From Clostridium sp. CAG:508 (lineage in GTDB: Bacteria > Bacillota > Clostridia > TANB77 > CAG-508), in assembly GCA_000435755.1 (NCBI GenBank), contig FR889109.1, forward strand, positions 77,990-88,587: a stretch of DNA of 10,598 nucleotides, given 5' to 3'. The position numbers were made by a program, and so were the translations under genes. Positions within the stretch are counted from its first letter, which is position 1. Every line of letters begins with the position of its first letter. This document shows positions 1 to 6,548 of the stretch, in pieces. A model generated the notes under the pieces. That model did no database searches. It was not told the DNA's origin and saw only the letters and a program-made list of their open reading frames with translations.

Positions 1-303
1 GGTGGAATGCCGAGTTCACACTCTGGAGTGGTGATATCTTTAACAACTATGATAGGTAAAAATGTTGGAATTAATTCACCATTATTTGCTGTAGCTTTAA
101 TTTTTTCATTTATAGTAATGTATGATGCAGCTGGTGTTAGAAGAGCAGCTGGAAAACAAGCTAAACTATTAAATAAAATAGTTGAAACACCTGGATTAAC
201 AAGTTTACAAGTATCTGAAAGATTAGTTGAAGTTCTGGGACACACTCCAGTTCAAGTTATTGTAGGAGCTGCTATTGGTGTTATAGTTGGGTTATTAGTT
301 TAA
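1..303 (+). CDS. DUF212 / YuiD-like divergent PAP2-family membrane protein, 5'-truncated
   Basis: The reading frame is open from base 1, so the gene starts upstream of the window; the ATG at 7 is an internal methionine. The visible 100 residues match the DUF212 family (YuiD in Bacillus, distantly related to acid phosphatase/vanadium haloperoxidase proteins). I see the GGMPSSHS motif at the very start, the family hallmark MYDAAGVRRAAGKQA in the middle, and the LGHTP motif followed by a C-terminal hydrophobic helix. The protein is a small integral membrane protein; its substrate is not known to me. Typical members are about 150 residues, so roughly the first third is missing. It ends with TAA, and the next gene (fhs) starts 85 bases later behind a long hairpin. 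Confidence 0.88.
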   Translation, partial: GGMPSSHSGVVISLTTMIGKNVGINSPLFAVALIFSFIVMYDAAGVRRAAGKQAKLLNKIVETPGLTSLQVSERLVEVLGHTPVQVIVGAAIGVIVGLLV

Positions 304-311
304 TTTTTGAA

Positions 312-366
312 TTAGCAGTAATATAATAATTTTTACAGTAAGACTGTATTATTATATTACTGCTAA
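312..366. terminator. Long perfect hairpin between yuiD-like gene and fhs
   Basis: Bases 312-330 are the exact reverse complement of 348-366 (19 bp). After a TTTT bulge at 331-334 the stem continues with 335-339 against 343-347 and a 3-base loop. There is no clear T-run on either strand after the stem, so it is not a textbook intrinsic terminator. It sits just upstream of the fhs ribosome binding site (AAAGGAG at 375-381). It could stop or process the upstream transcript, or be a stable 5' leader structure of fhs. Confidence 0.6.
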
Positions 367-388
367 ATGTATAAAAAGGAGAATAAAG

Positions 389-2050
389 ATGGAAGATATT
401 GAAATTGCAAGAAATACACAATTAGAGAAAATAACAAAAATAGCAGAAGAAATGAATATTCAAGAAGATCAATTAGAACAATACGGAAAATATAAAGCGA
501 AAATTTCTCCTGAAGTATATAAGAACTTAAAAGATAAAAAAGATGGAAAGCTAATTTTAGTAACAGCTATAAATCCTACACCTCTAGGAGAAGGCAAAAC
601 AACGATGGCAATTGGACTAGCAGATGGACTAAGAAAAACAGGAAAAAATGCAGTGCTTGCACTAAGAGAGCCATCACTTGGACCTGTGTTTGGAATAAAA
701 GGTGGAGCGACAGGTGGCGGTCATAGTCAAATAGCACCAATGGAAGACATAAACTTACATTTTACTGGAGACATACATGCAATTACATCTGCAAATAATT
801 TGTTATCAGCAATGATAGACAATCATATATATTTTGGCAATGAACTAGGATTTGATAGAGTAGTATGGAAAAGATGTGTTGATTTAAATGACAGACAACT
901 AAGGGTAGTGAATACAGGACTATCACAAGAAAAAAACATAGTACCAAGAATGGATGGTTTTGATATTTCGGTTGCATCTGAAATAATGGCTATTTTCTGT
1001 TTAGCAACAGATATAAATGATTTAAAAAGAAGAATTGGAAATATTATAGTCGGATATACTAAAGAAAACAAACCAATAACAGCTAAAGATTTAAAAGCAG
1101 ATGGAGCAATGACAGTATTATTGAAAGATGCTATAAATCCAAACCTAGTACAAAGCCTAGAGCAAACACCAGCAATAGTTCATGGTGGACCATTTGCTAA
1201 TATTGCACATGGATGTAACAGTATAATTGCAACTAAACTCGCTTTAAAATTAGGAGATTATGTTGTTACAGAAGCGGGATTTGGAGCAGACCTAGGAGCA
1301 GAAAAATTTTTAGATATAAAATGTAGAAAAGCAAATTTGAAACCTGATGCAGTAGTTTGTGTAGCAACTATTAAAGCATTAAAATATCATGGAGGAATGC
1401 CAAAAGAAGATATAAAAAATGAGAGTATTGAATATTTGGCAAAAGGATTTGAAAACTTAGAAAGACATGTAGATAATTTAAAGAATTGTTATAGCTTAAA
1501 TGTAATAGTTGCAATAAATAAATATACACATGACACTGAAGCTGAAATTAAATTTTTACAAGAAAAGTTACAAGAAAAAGGCATTAACTTAAGTTTAGTT
1601 GAAAGCTGGGAAAAAGGTGGAGAAGGCGCAAAAGATTTAGCACAAAAAATTGTTGATTTAGTGCAAGAGCCTTCAGATTTTAAATTTGCATATGAATTAA
1701 ACGAAACGATAGAAAATAAAATAAAAGCAGTAGCACAAAAAATATATGGGGCAGAGGATGTAGAATTCACAGAAGAAGCAAAATTGCATATTAAAGAAAT
1801 AGAAGACTTGGGATATAGCAATTTGCCAGTATGTATAGCAAAAACACAATATTCTTTTTCAGATGACCCTAAAAATTTAGAATGTAAAGAACCTTTTAAT
1901 ATACATGTACAAGATGTAGTATTAAGAGCAGGAGCGGAATTTATAGTAGTATTAACAGGTAAAATAATGACAATGCCGGGATTACCTAAAATTCCTTCTG
2001 CAGAAAATATAGACTTAGACGAAAACGGAAACATTTTAGGAATATTCTAA
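389..2050 (+). CDS. fhs: Formate--tetrahydrofolate ligase (10-formyl-THF synthetase)
   Basis: This cytosolic enzyme joins formate to tetrahydrofolate with ATP, giving 10-formyl-THF for purine and formyl-methionine synthesis, and for acetyl-CoA synthesis in acetogens. The protein has 553 residues, the normal length for bacterial Fhs (about 556). Visible motifs are the P-loop TPLGEGKT at residues 64-71, the family signature EPSLGPVFGIKGGA at 94-107, the GGGHSQ stretch that follows, and a C-terminal part ending near MTMPGLPKIPSA. The ATG at 389 is preceded by AAAGGAG at 375-381 with good spacing. The gene is complete and has no frame problem. It is followed by a hairpin with a T-run that overlaps the ribosome binding site of the next gene. 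No folate-cycle partner genes are visible, so it appears to be a stand-alone unit. Confidence 0.98.
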   Translation: MEDIEIARNTQLEKITKIAEEMNIQEDQLEQYGKYKAKISPEVYKNLKDKKDGKLILVTAINPTPLGEGKTTMAIGLADGLRKTGKNAVLALREPSLGPVFGIKGGATGGGHSQIAPMEDINLHFTGDIHAITSANNLLSAMIDNHIYFGNELGFDRVVWKRCVDLNDRQLRVVNTGLSQEKNIVPRMDGFDISVASEIMAIFCLATDINDLKRRIGNIIVGYTKENKPITAKDLKADGAMTVLLKDAINPNLVQSLEQTPAIVHGGPFANIAHGCNSIIATKLALKLGDYVVTEAGFGADLGAEKFLDIKCRKANLKPDAVVCVATIKALKYHGGMPKEDIKNESIEYLAKGFENLERHVDNLKNCYSLNVIVAINKYTHDTEAEIKFLQEKLQEKGINLSLVESWEKGGEGAKDLAQKIVDLVQEPSDFKFAYELNETIENKIKAVAQKIYGAEDVEFTEEAKLHIKEIEDLGYSNLPVCIAKTQYSFSDDPKNLECKEPFNIHVQDVVLRAGAEFIVVLTGKIMTMPGLPKIPSAENIDLDENGNILGIF

Positions 2051-2065
2051 TTTTAATGTATATAA

Positions 2066-2122
2066 ACACCTAATTTGGTTAAAATAACAATAATTAAATT
2101 TTACCAAAGTAGGTGTATTTTT
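2066..2122 (+). terminator. fhs terminator-like hairpin containing the sleB ribosome binding site
   Basis: ACACCTA (2066-2072) pairs with TAGGTGT (2110-2116). One mismatch later TTTGGT (2074-2079) pairs with ACCAAA (2103-2108), and AAAA (2081-2084) pairs with TTTT (2099-2102). A run of five T follows at 2118-2122, as expected for an intrinsic terminator of fhs. The 3' arm holds AGGTG (2111-2115), the only ribosome binding site for the ATG at 2123, so the same stem would hide that site in any read-through RNA. Confidence 0.72.
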
Positions 2123-2809
2123 ATGTTAAAAAACAAAAAAACAATAATTTCAATGATAATAATTATATTAACATTTGCTATATTTATTTCGTATAACATT
2201 TTTTTTAGAAATAATGAGGTAGAAGCATTATCTAAATATGGCTCTAGAGGAGACGAAGTAACACAAATACAAACAAAATTAAAAAGATGGGGATACTATA
2301 CTGGAAGCATAGATGGAATATATGGAACCCAAACGCAAAAGGCAGTAAGATATTTTCAATCTAAAAATGGTTTAACGGTTGATGGAATTGCAGGCAAAAA
2401 CACATTAGCAGCAATGGGAATATATAGTTCATCAAATAGTAATTCAAATTCAAGCTATTCAACTAATTTAAATTTATTAGCAAGATTAGTGCATGGTGAA
2501 GCAAGAGGAGAACCATACATAGGAAAAGTTGCAGTTGCAGCGGTTGTATTAAATCGTGTTAAAAGTAGTTCATTTCCTAATACAGTAGCAGGAGTTATTT
2601 ATCAAAAAGGTGCATTTGATGCAGTATCAGATGGACAAATAAATATGTCACCAGATTCAACTTCAAAGAAAGCAGCACAAGATGCACTAAATGGTTGGGA
2701 CCCAAGTTATGGTGCAATATATTATTTTAACCCAAACACTGCAACAAACAAATGGATATGGTCAAGACCAATGACTGTAACGATAGGAAATCATAGATTC
2801 TGTAAATAA
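2123..2809 (+). CDS. sleB: SleB-like spore cortex-lytic enzyme / cell wall hydrolase
   Basis: The 228-residue product has an N-terminal membrane or signal segment (about residues 7-26), a peptidoglycan-binding domain 1 (about 37-91, with GSRGDEVTQIQTKL and DGIYGTQTQKAV), a Ser/Asn-rich linker, and a C-terminal Hydrolase_2 (SleB) domain from about residue 110. The presumed catalytic glutamate is in LVHGEARGEP, and the domain ends in GNHRF. SleB proteins are lytic transglycosylases that open the spore cortex at germination, so this suggests a spore-former, although related hydrolases also act in vegetative cells. I chose the ATG at 2123 because AGGTG lies 7 bases upstream; an in-frame TTG at 2075 would start inside the fhs terminator hairpin and put 16 polar residues before the signal segment. 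I see no convincing sporulation promoter. SleB versus a paralogue such as CwlJ is favoured by the PG-binding domain. Confidence 0.9.
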   Translation: MLKNKKTIISMIIIILTFAIFISYNIFFRNNEVEALSKYGSRGDEVTQIQTKLKRWGYYTGSIDGIYGTQTQKAVRYFQSKNGLTVDGIAGKNTLAAMGIYSSSNSNSNSSYSTNLNLLARLVHGEARGEPYIGKVAVAAVVLNRVKSSSFPNTVAGVIYQKGAFDAVSDGQINMSPDSTSKKAAQDALNGWDPSYGAIYYFNPNTATNKWIWSRPMTVTIGNHRFCK

Positions 2810-2831
2810 CAGAAAATATGCAATAGTATAT

Positions 2832-2870
2832 AAAAGTTGTTGATAGTAGGTATTATATCAACAACTTTTT
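2832..2870 (+). terminator. Intrinsic terminator after sleB
   Basis: AAAAGTTGTTGATA (2832-2845) pairs perfectly with TATCAACAACTTTT (2856-2869), a 14-bp stem with a 10-base loop, and the 3' arm runs into TTTTT at 2866-2870. It begins 22 bases after the sleB stop codon. Confidence 0.88.
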
Positions 2871-2920
2871 ATATGATATGGCAATTAACAGCAGTACTCA
2901 GCTAAAATTTAATTTGCATA

Positions 2921-2949
2921 TTGACAAATAGCTAGCATATTGATAATAT
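2921..2949 (+). promoter_or_regulatory. Sigma-A-type promoter for the yqeG cluster
   Basis: A perfect -35 hexamer TTGACA (2921-2926) is followed after 17 bases by TAATAT (2944-2949). It lies about 35 bases upstream of the yqeG start, directly after the sleB terminator, and is the obvious start point for the yqeG - peptidase - aminopeptidase cluster. Confidence 0.75.
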
Positions 2950-2984
2950 TGTAAAAGAAAAAATAGCTAATTATTGGAGGCAAA

Positions 2985-3491
2985 ATGTTTTTATATCCAA
3001 AACTATATTTAAACAGTGTAAAAGAGATAACACTACAAATGCTAGAACAAAATAATATAAAAGGTCTTATACTAGATGTTGATAACACTCTAATAGACTT
3101 TGATAAGAAGATGCCAGAAGGCGTTAAAGAATGGGCAGAAAACTTGAAACAAAATAATATAAAATTATATATTGTTTCAAATTCTAATCATAAGGAAAAA
3201 GTAGAAAATACAGCAAAGACTTTAGACATACCATATACATATTTTGCAAAGAAACCACTAAAAGGCGGATTAAACAAAGCAAAGAAAAATATGGAGTTAC
3301 CAAGTGAACAAATAGCAGTAGTTGGAGATCAAATCTTTACAGATGTAATTGGAGCAAACAGGACTAAAATGTTTTCAATATTAGTGAAACCAATAAATGA
3401 AAAAGACATTTGGGTTACAAAAATCAAAAGACCAATTGAAAATAGAATTATACAAAAATACTTAAAACAAAAAGAACAAAGGAGAAATTAA
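2985..3491 (+). CDS. yqeG: YqeG family HAD IIIA-type phosphatase
   Basis: The 168-residue cytosolic protein belongs to the haloacid dehalogenase superfamily. HAD motif I is DVDNTL with D31 (nucleophile) and D33 (acid/base), motif II is the serine in IVSNSN (about 65), and the metal-binding motif is GDQIFTD at 114-120 with D115 and D120. This arrangement and the start FLYPKLYLNSVKEI fit the YqeG family, whose Bacillus member lies near the GTPase gene yqeH; its physiological substrate is not settled to my knowledge. The ribosome binding site TTGGAGG lies just upstream of the ATG at 2985. The stop codon is one base before the next ATG, so the two genes are tightly coupled and the AAAGGAG for the next gene lies inside the end of yqeG. 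Confidence 0.93.
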   Translation: MFLYPKLYLNSVKEITLQMLEQNNIKGLILDVDNTLIDFDKKMPEGVKEWAENLKQNNIKLYIVSNSNHKEKVENTAKTLDIPYTYFAKKPLKGGLNKAKKNMELPSEQIAVVGDQIFTDVIGANRTKMFSILVKPINEKDIWVTKIKRPIENRIIQKYLKQKEQRRN

Positions 3492-3492
3492 A

Positions 3493-4245
3493 ATGTACAT
3501 AAATGATACACATATATTAGTATATGTAATTATAGGGCTTGCAGGAATATTAGTTGGGCAGTTTATAGACTGGTGTAACAAACGTATGTCAGACTATAAG
3601 ACAGTATTTTCAAAAGAAATTTTTACAGAATATTTTAGAAATTTTAAACCAAACTATATATTAATAAGCATAACATTAGTTATGTTTTTAGGACTAGTAT
3701 ATTTCTTTGGAGTAAGTATAGATTTATTTAAATATCTATTTTTAACACCAATGCTTTTAATAGCATTTTGCATAGACTATAAACTTCAAATAATACCAAA
3801 TAGGCTTACATTAACAATGTTTGAAACAGGATTAGCATTTACATTTATACAAGTTGTTGCAAATACTAGTTTAGGTATAAATGTTCTTATAAATAACTTG
3901 CTTGGAATGTTAGTTGGAGGAGGAATCTTCTTACTAATTACAATAATAGGTGGATTTATTGCAGGAAAAGAAGCGATGGGCTTTGGAGACGTAAAACTAA
4001 TGGGAGCATTAGGTTTATTCTTAGGTTGGCCTAGTATTATTATAGTTGCAGTAATTTCATTCTTATTAGCAGCAATTATAAGCATTGGAATACTAATAGT
4101 AAAGAAAAAAGGAACAAATGAATATATTCCATTTGGCCCATTTATAGTAGTAAGTACACTTATAGTTATATTTATACCATTTGATTTATTACTAACAATA
4201 ATATTAAAAATATTTACTTTGGGAACATTTAAAGGAAAAATTTAA
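3493..4245 (+). CDS. Prepilin peptidase-like A24 aspartic protease without a zinc-Cys domain
   Basis: This is a 250-residue polytopic membrane protein. It has the two aspartates of type IV prepilin peptidases: D95 in CIDYKLQIIPN and D166 in the GFGDVKLMG motif (GxGD type). The late IPFGPF motif at about 213-217 is also typical. In PilD/ComC, the first transmembrane helix ends in a GSFLNV-like motif followed by a domain with two CxxC pairs. Here the first helix ends in GQFIDWCNKRM, which looks like the same motif, but the region after it (about 30-55) is short and has no CxxC pairs. The enzyme probably still cleaves prepilin-type leaders, while zinc-domain functions such as N-methylation are doubtful. 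No pilin genes are visible here, so the substrate lies elsewhere. It starts one base after yqeG, with AAAGGAG at 3478-3484. Confidence 0.88.
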   Translation: MYINDTHILVYVIIGLAGILVGQFIDWCNKRMSDYKTVFSKEIFTEYFRNFKPNYILISITLVMFLGLVYFFGVSIDLFKYLFLTPMLLIAFCIDYKLQIIPNRLTLTMFETGLAFTFIQVVANTSLGINVLINNLLGMLVGGGIFLLITIIGGFIAGKEAMGFGDVKLMGALGLFLGWPSIIIVAVISFLLAAIISIGILIVKKKGTNEYIPFGPFIVVSTLIVIFIPFDLLLTIILKIFTLGTFKGKI

Positions 4246-4266
4246 AGTAAGTAGCAGGTGGTTTTT

Positions 4267-5349
4267 ATGAATGAAAAAATTAAATGTCTAAGAGAAAAAC
4301 TTAGAGGATTAGATATACAAGGAATGATTATATCTAATCCTGTTAATGTGAAATATCTAACAGGAATTGATGGTGAAGGAACTTTATTAATTACACGTAA
4401 AGAAAACTATTATATTACTGATGCTAGATATATAGAGTCAGTAAGAGCAACCCTTACAATAGACGATGAAATTATTGTAAGTAATTACACAGACATTAGT
4501 GAATATGATTATGAAAACTTTTTTTCATTTTGTGAGAATGTTGGATTTGAAGAAGAATATATAACATATGCAACATATAAAAGATATATGCAAAAATATA
4601 AAGCAAACCACCTAGAAGAAACAGAAAGTATAATTGAAAAACAAAGATTAATAAAAGACGAACAAGAAATAGAATATTTAGAAAGAGCTTGTGAATTAAC
4701 AGACAACTGCTTTTCACATTTGTTAAACTTTATAAAAATAGGAATGACAGAAAAACAAATAGCATTTGAAATTGAAAAATACTTTTTAGACCATGGAGCA
4801 GAAGGCTTAGCTTTTGAAACAATTGTAGCATCAGGTCCAAATTCATCAAAACCACATGCAATAACAACAGAGAGAAAAATAGATGTAGGAGATCCAATTA
4901 CAATAGATTTTGGGTGTAAATATAAAGGCTATTGCTCAGATATGACAAGAACTATATTTGCGGGATTTGTTCCAGAAAGAGTAAAACCGATATATAATTT
5001 GGTATTAAAAAATCAATTGCAAACTGAAAATGACATGAGAGAAGGAGCAAGCATTAGAATATTATCAAGAAATGTTGATAACGACTTCAAACTAAATGGA
5101 TATAGTTTAGTACATGCTCTAGGACATGGAGTTGGACTAGAAGTTCATGAACTACCTATAATCAGTTATAAAAATGACAATATGCTAAAAGAAAATATGG
5201 TAGTAACAAATGAACCAGGTATATATATTCCGGGAGAATTTGGAATTAGAATAGAAGATACAGTTTTAATTACAAAATCTGGTTGCATAAATTTAACAAA
5301 ATCGGATAAAAATTATATTATAGTAGACAAAGCTGAACAAAAAGCTTGA
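4267..5349 (+). CDS. Xaa-Pro aminopeptidase / M24 metallopeptidase
   Basis: The 360-residue cytosolic enzyme is of the creatinase/aminopeptidase P (pita-bread) fold and removes or hydrolyses residues next to proline. The N-terminal creatinase-like domain covers about residues 1-125. The catalytic domain shows the five metal ligands expected for a dinuclear M24 site: D214 and D225 (ITIDFG and SDMTRT), H287 (HALGHGVG), E316 (TNEPGIY) and E330 (RIEDTV). I start at the ATG at 4267 because AGGTGG (4255-4260) lies 6 bases upstream; a GTG at 4258 would be inside that site. It resembles the Bacillus YqhT protein, which like this one lies directly upstream of efp. Its stop codon overlaps the -35 element of the efp promoter. 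Confidence 0.93.
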   Translation: MNEKIKCLREKLRGLDIQGMIISNPVNVKYLTGIDGEGTLLITRKENYYITDARYIESVRATLTIDDEIIVSNYTDISEYDYENFFSFCENVGFEEEYITYATYKRYMQKYKANHLEETESIIEKQRLIKDEQEIEYLERACELTDNCFSHLLNFIKIGMTEKQIAFEIEKYFLDHGAEGLAFETIVASGPNSSKPHAITTERKIDVGDPITIDFGCKYKGYCSDMTRTIFAGFVPERVKPIYNLVLKNQLQTENDMREGASIRILSRNVDNDFKLNGYSLVHALGHGVGLEVHELPIISYKNDNMLKENMVVTNEPGIYIPGEFGIRIEDTVLITKSGCINLTKSDKNYIIVDKAEQKA

Positions 5350-5374
5350 TTTTGGCATAAATTGGGTGTATAAT
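5346..5374 (+). promoter_or_regulatory. Sigma-A-type promoter for efp
   Basis: TTGATT (5346-5351) and a perfect TATAAT (5369-5374) are separated by 17 bases. The -35 element overlaps the TGA stop codon of the aminopeptidase gene, so efp can be expressed independently although it lies in the same direction. About 60 bases of leader precede the efp start. Confidence 0.7.
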
Positions 5375-5437
5375 ATAAAAGCTTTATAAAAGTTAATAAG
5401 TAATAAAATAAATAAATTTTGAAAGGGGAAATTAAAC

Positions 5438-6004
5438 ATGGCAGACGTATACATGGCAGGAGATTTTAGAAATGGAACAACATTTGAAATGGACGGAAAC
5501 GTATTTAAAGTAGTTGAGTTCCAACACGTAAAACCAGGAAAGGGTTCAGCTTTTGTTAGAACAAAATTAAAGAATGTAATTTCAGGAGCAGTTATTGAAA
5601 AAACATTTAACCCATCAGATAAATATGCAGCAGCTCAAATTGAAAAAAGAGAAATGCAATATTTATATAATGACAGTGATATTTATTATTTTATGGATAA
5701 TGAAACATATGAACAATTACCATTAAATAAAGAACAACTTGGTGATAGCTTAAAATTCTTAAAAGAAAATATGAATGTTAAAATATTATCATACAAAGGT
5801 AACGTATTTTCAGTAGAACCACCAATGTTTGTTGAATTAGAAGTTACATATACAGAACCAGGATTTGCAGGAAACACAACTACAACTTCTGGAAAACCAG
5901 CTACACTAGAAAATGGATATGAAATCTCAGTTCCAATGTTTGTAAATATTGGAGATGTTATTCGTATTGATACTAGAACTGGCGAATATATGGAAAGAGT
6001 ATAA
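5438..6004 (+). CDS. efp: Elongation factor P
   Basis: EF-P binds between the P and E sites of ribosomes stalled at polyproline and stimulates peptide bond formation. The 188-residue product (usual bacterial length about 185) has the N-terminal KOW-like domain with the loop HVKPGKGSAF. Its tip lysine K35 corresponds to the position modified in many species. The two OB domains follow, with the conserved PMFVELEVTYTEPG segment and a C-terminal end near VPMFVNIGDVIRIDTRTGEY. The ribosome binding site AAAGGGGA is well placed for the ATG at 5438. The start MADVYMAGDF is slightly longer than the common form, and an in-frame ATG at 5453 exists but has no ribosome binding site. The zinc-ribbon gene follows 18 bases later. 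Confidence 0.97.
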   Translation: MADVYMAGDFRNGTTFEMDGNVFKVVEFQHVKPGKGSAFVRTKLKNVISGAVIEKTFNPSDKYAAAQIEKREMQYLYNDSDIYYFMDNETYEQLPLNKEQLGDSLKFLKENMNVKILSYKGNVFSVEPPMFVELEVTYTEPGFAGNTTTTSGKPATLENGYEISVPMFVNIGDVIRIDTRTGEYMERV

Positions 6005-6022
6005 ATCGAAAGGAATAAAATA

Positions 6023-6508
6023 ATGTCAGATTTAAAAAATCATTATCAAGCAATACTAACAGAACTAGAAAATCATTTTCAAAATGAAGATGACCAAGCT
6101 TTTGTTTTAAGTAAATTTCAAGAATTATCTATGATGTTTATGGATGTTATAGACAGACTAACATATTTAACAGATATAAGAATAAAAGAAGTAGAAGAAA
6201 AACAGCAAGAAATTGATAATAGAATTGAAACAGTAAAAAAGGCAGTAGACGGAATAGAAAATGATATTTATGAAGATGATGAAGCATATGAATTTGAAAT
6301 TATATGTCCATATTGTAATCATGAATTTGTAGCAGACATAAACAGTGAAGAAAACGCAGAAGTTGAATGTCCAGAGTGTCACAATATTATTGAATTAGAC
6401 TGGAATGAAGAAGAAAACTGTGGAGGTTGTTGTTCACATTGTGATGGTTGCGGAGAAGAAGATGACGAAAGTGAACATGATGAAAATGATAACGATGAAG
6501 ATATGTAA
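6023..6508 (+). CDS. CD1247 N-terminal domain-like acidic zinc-ribbon protein
   Basis: The 161-residue acidic protein is of unknown function. Residues 1-85 look helical with a probable coiled coil (about 50-80). A zinc ribbon follows with CPYC (C95, C98) and CPEC (C116, C119), 18 residues apart. The tail contains a second cysteine cluster, CGGCCSHCDGC (133-143), and ends in a very acidic Asp/Glu stretch. This helical domain plus zinc ribbon directly after efp recalls the clostridial family annotated as CD1247 N-terminal domain-containing proteins. The position suggests co-transcription with efp, with a ribosome binding site (GAAAGGA) in the 18-base gap. A role in translation or the cell surface cannot be deduced. 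The extra tail cysteines could bind a second metal. Confidence 0.75.
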   Translation: MSDLKNHYQAILTELENHFQNEDDQAFVLSKFQELSMMFMDVIDRLTYLTDIRIKEVEEKQQEIDNRIETVKKAVDGIENDIYEDDEAYEFEIICPYCNHEFVADINSEENAEVECPECHNIIELDWNEEENCGGCCSHCDGCGEEDDESEHDENDNDEDM

Positions 6509-6512
6509 AGTT

Positions 6513-6548
6513 AAAATCGCTAAATGTTAAAGCATTTAGCGATTTTTT
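6513..6548. terminator. Bidirectional terminator between the zinc-ribbon gene and the M23 gene
   Basis: AAAATCGCTAAATG (6513-6526) pairs perfectly with CATTTAGCGATTTT (6533-6546), a 14-bp stem with a 6-base loop, followed by a T-run at 6543-6548. The minus-strand M23 gene ends inside this stem: its TAA is at 6536-6538, and the A-rich left arm gives a T-run for that direction too. The two convergent genes therefore share one terminator. Confidence 0.9.

Noticed and set aside
1489..2034. 181-codon minus-strand ORF inside fhs
   Set aside because: It is the antisense shadow of a conserved enzyme gene, rich in Ser/Phe/Ile/Cys as expected for such shadows. The same holds for minus-strand ORFs within the A24, M24, efp, zinc-ribbon and recG genes, including the 228-codon one at 9716-10402.
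4258..4266. GTG start at 4258 for the M24 aminopeptidase and TTG starts at 2075 (sleB) and 7706 (gtrA)
   Set aside because: In each case a downstream ATG is correctly spaced from a ribosome binding site, and the upstream codon lies within that site or within a hairpin.
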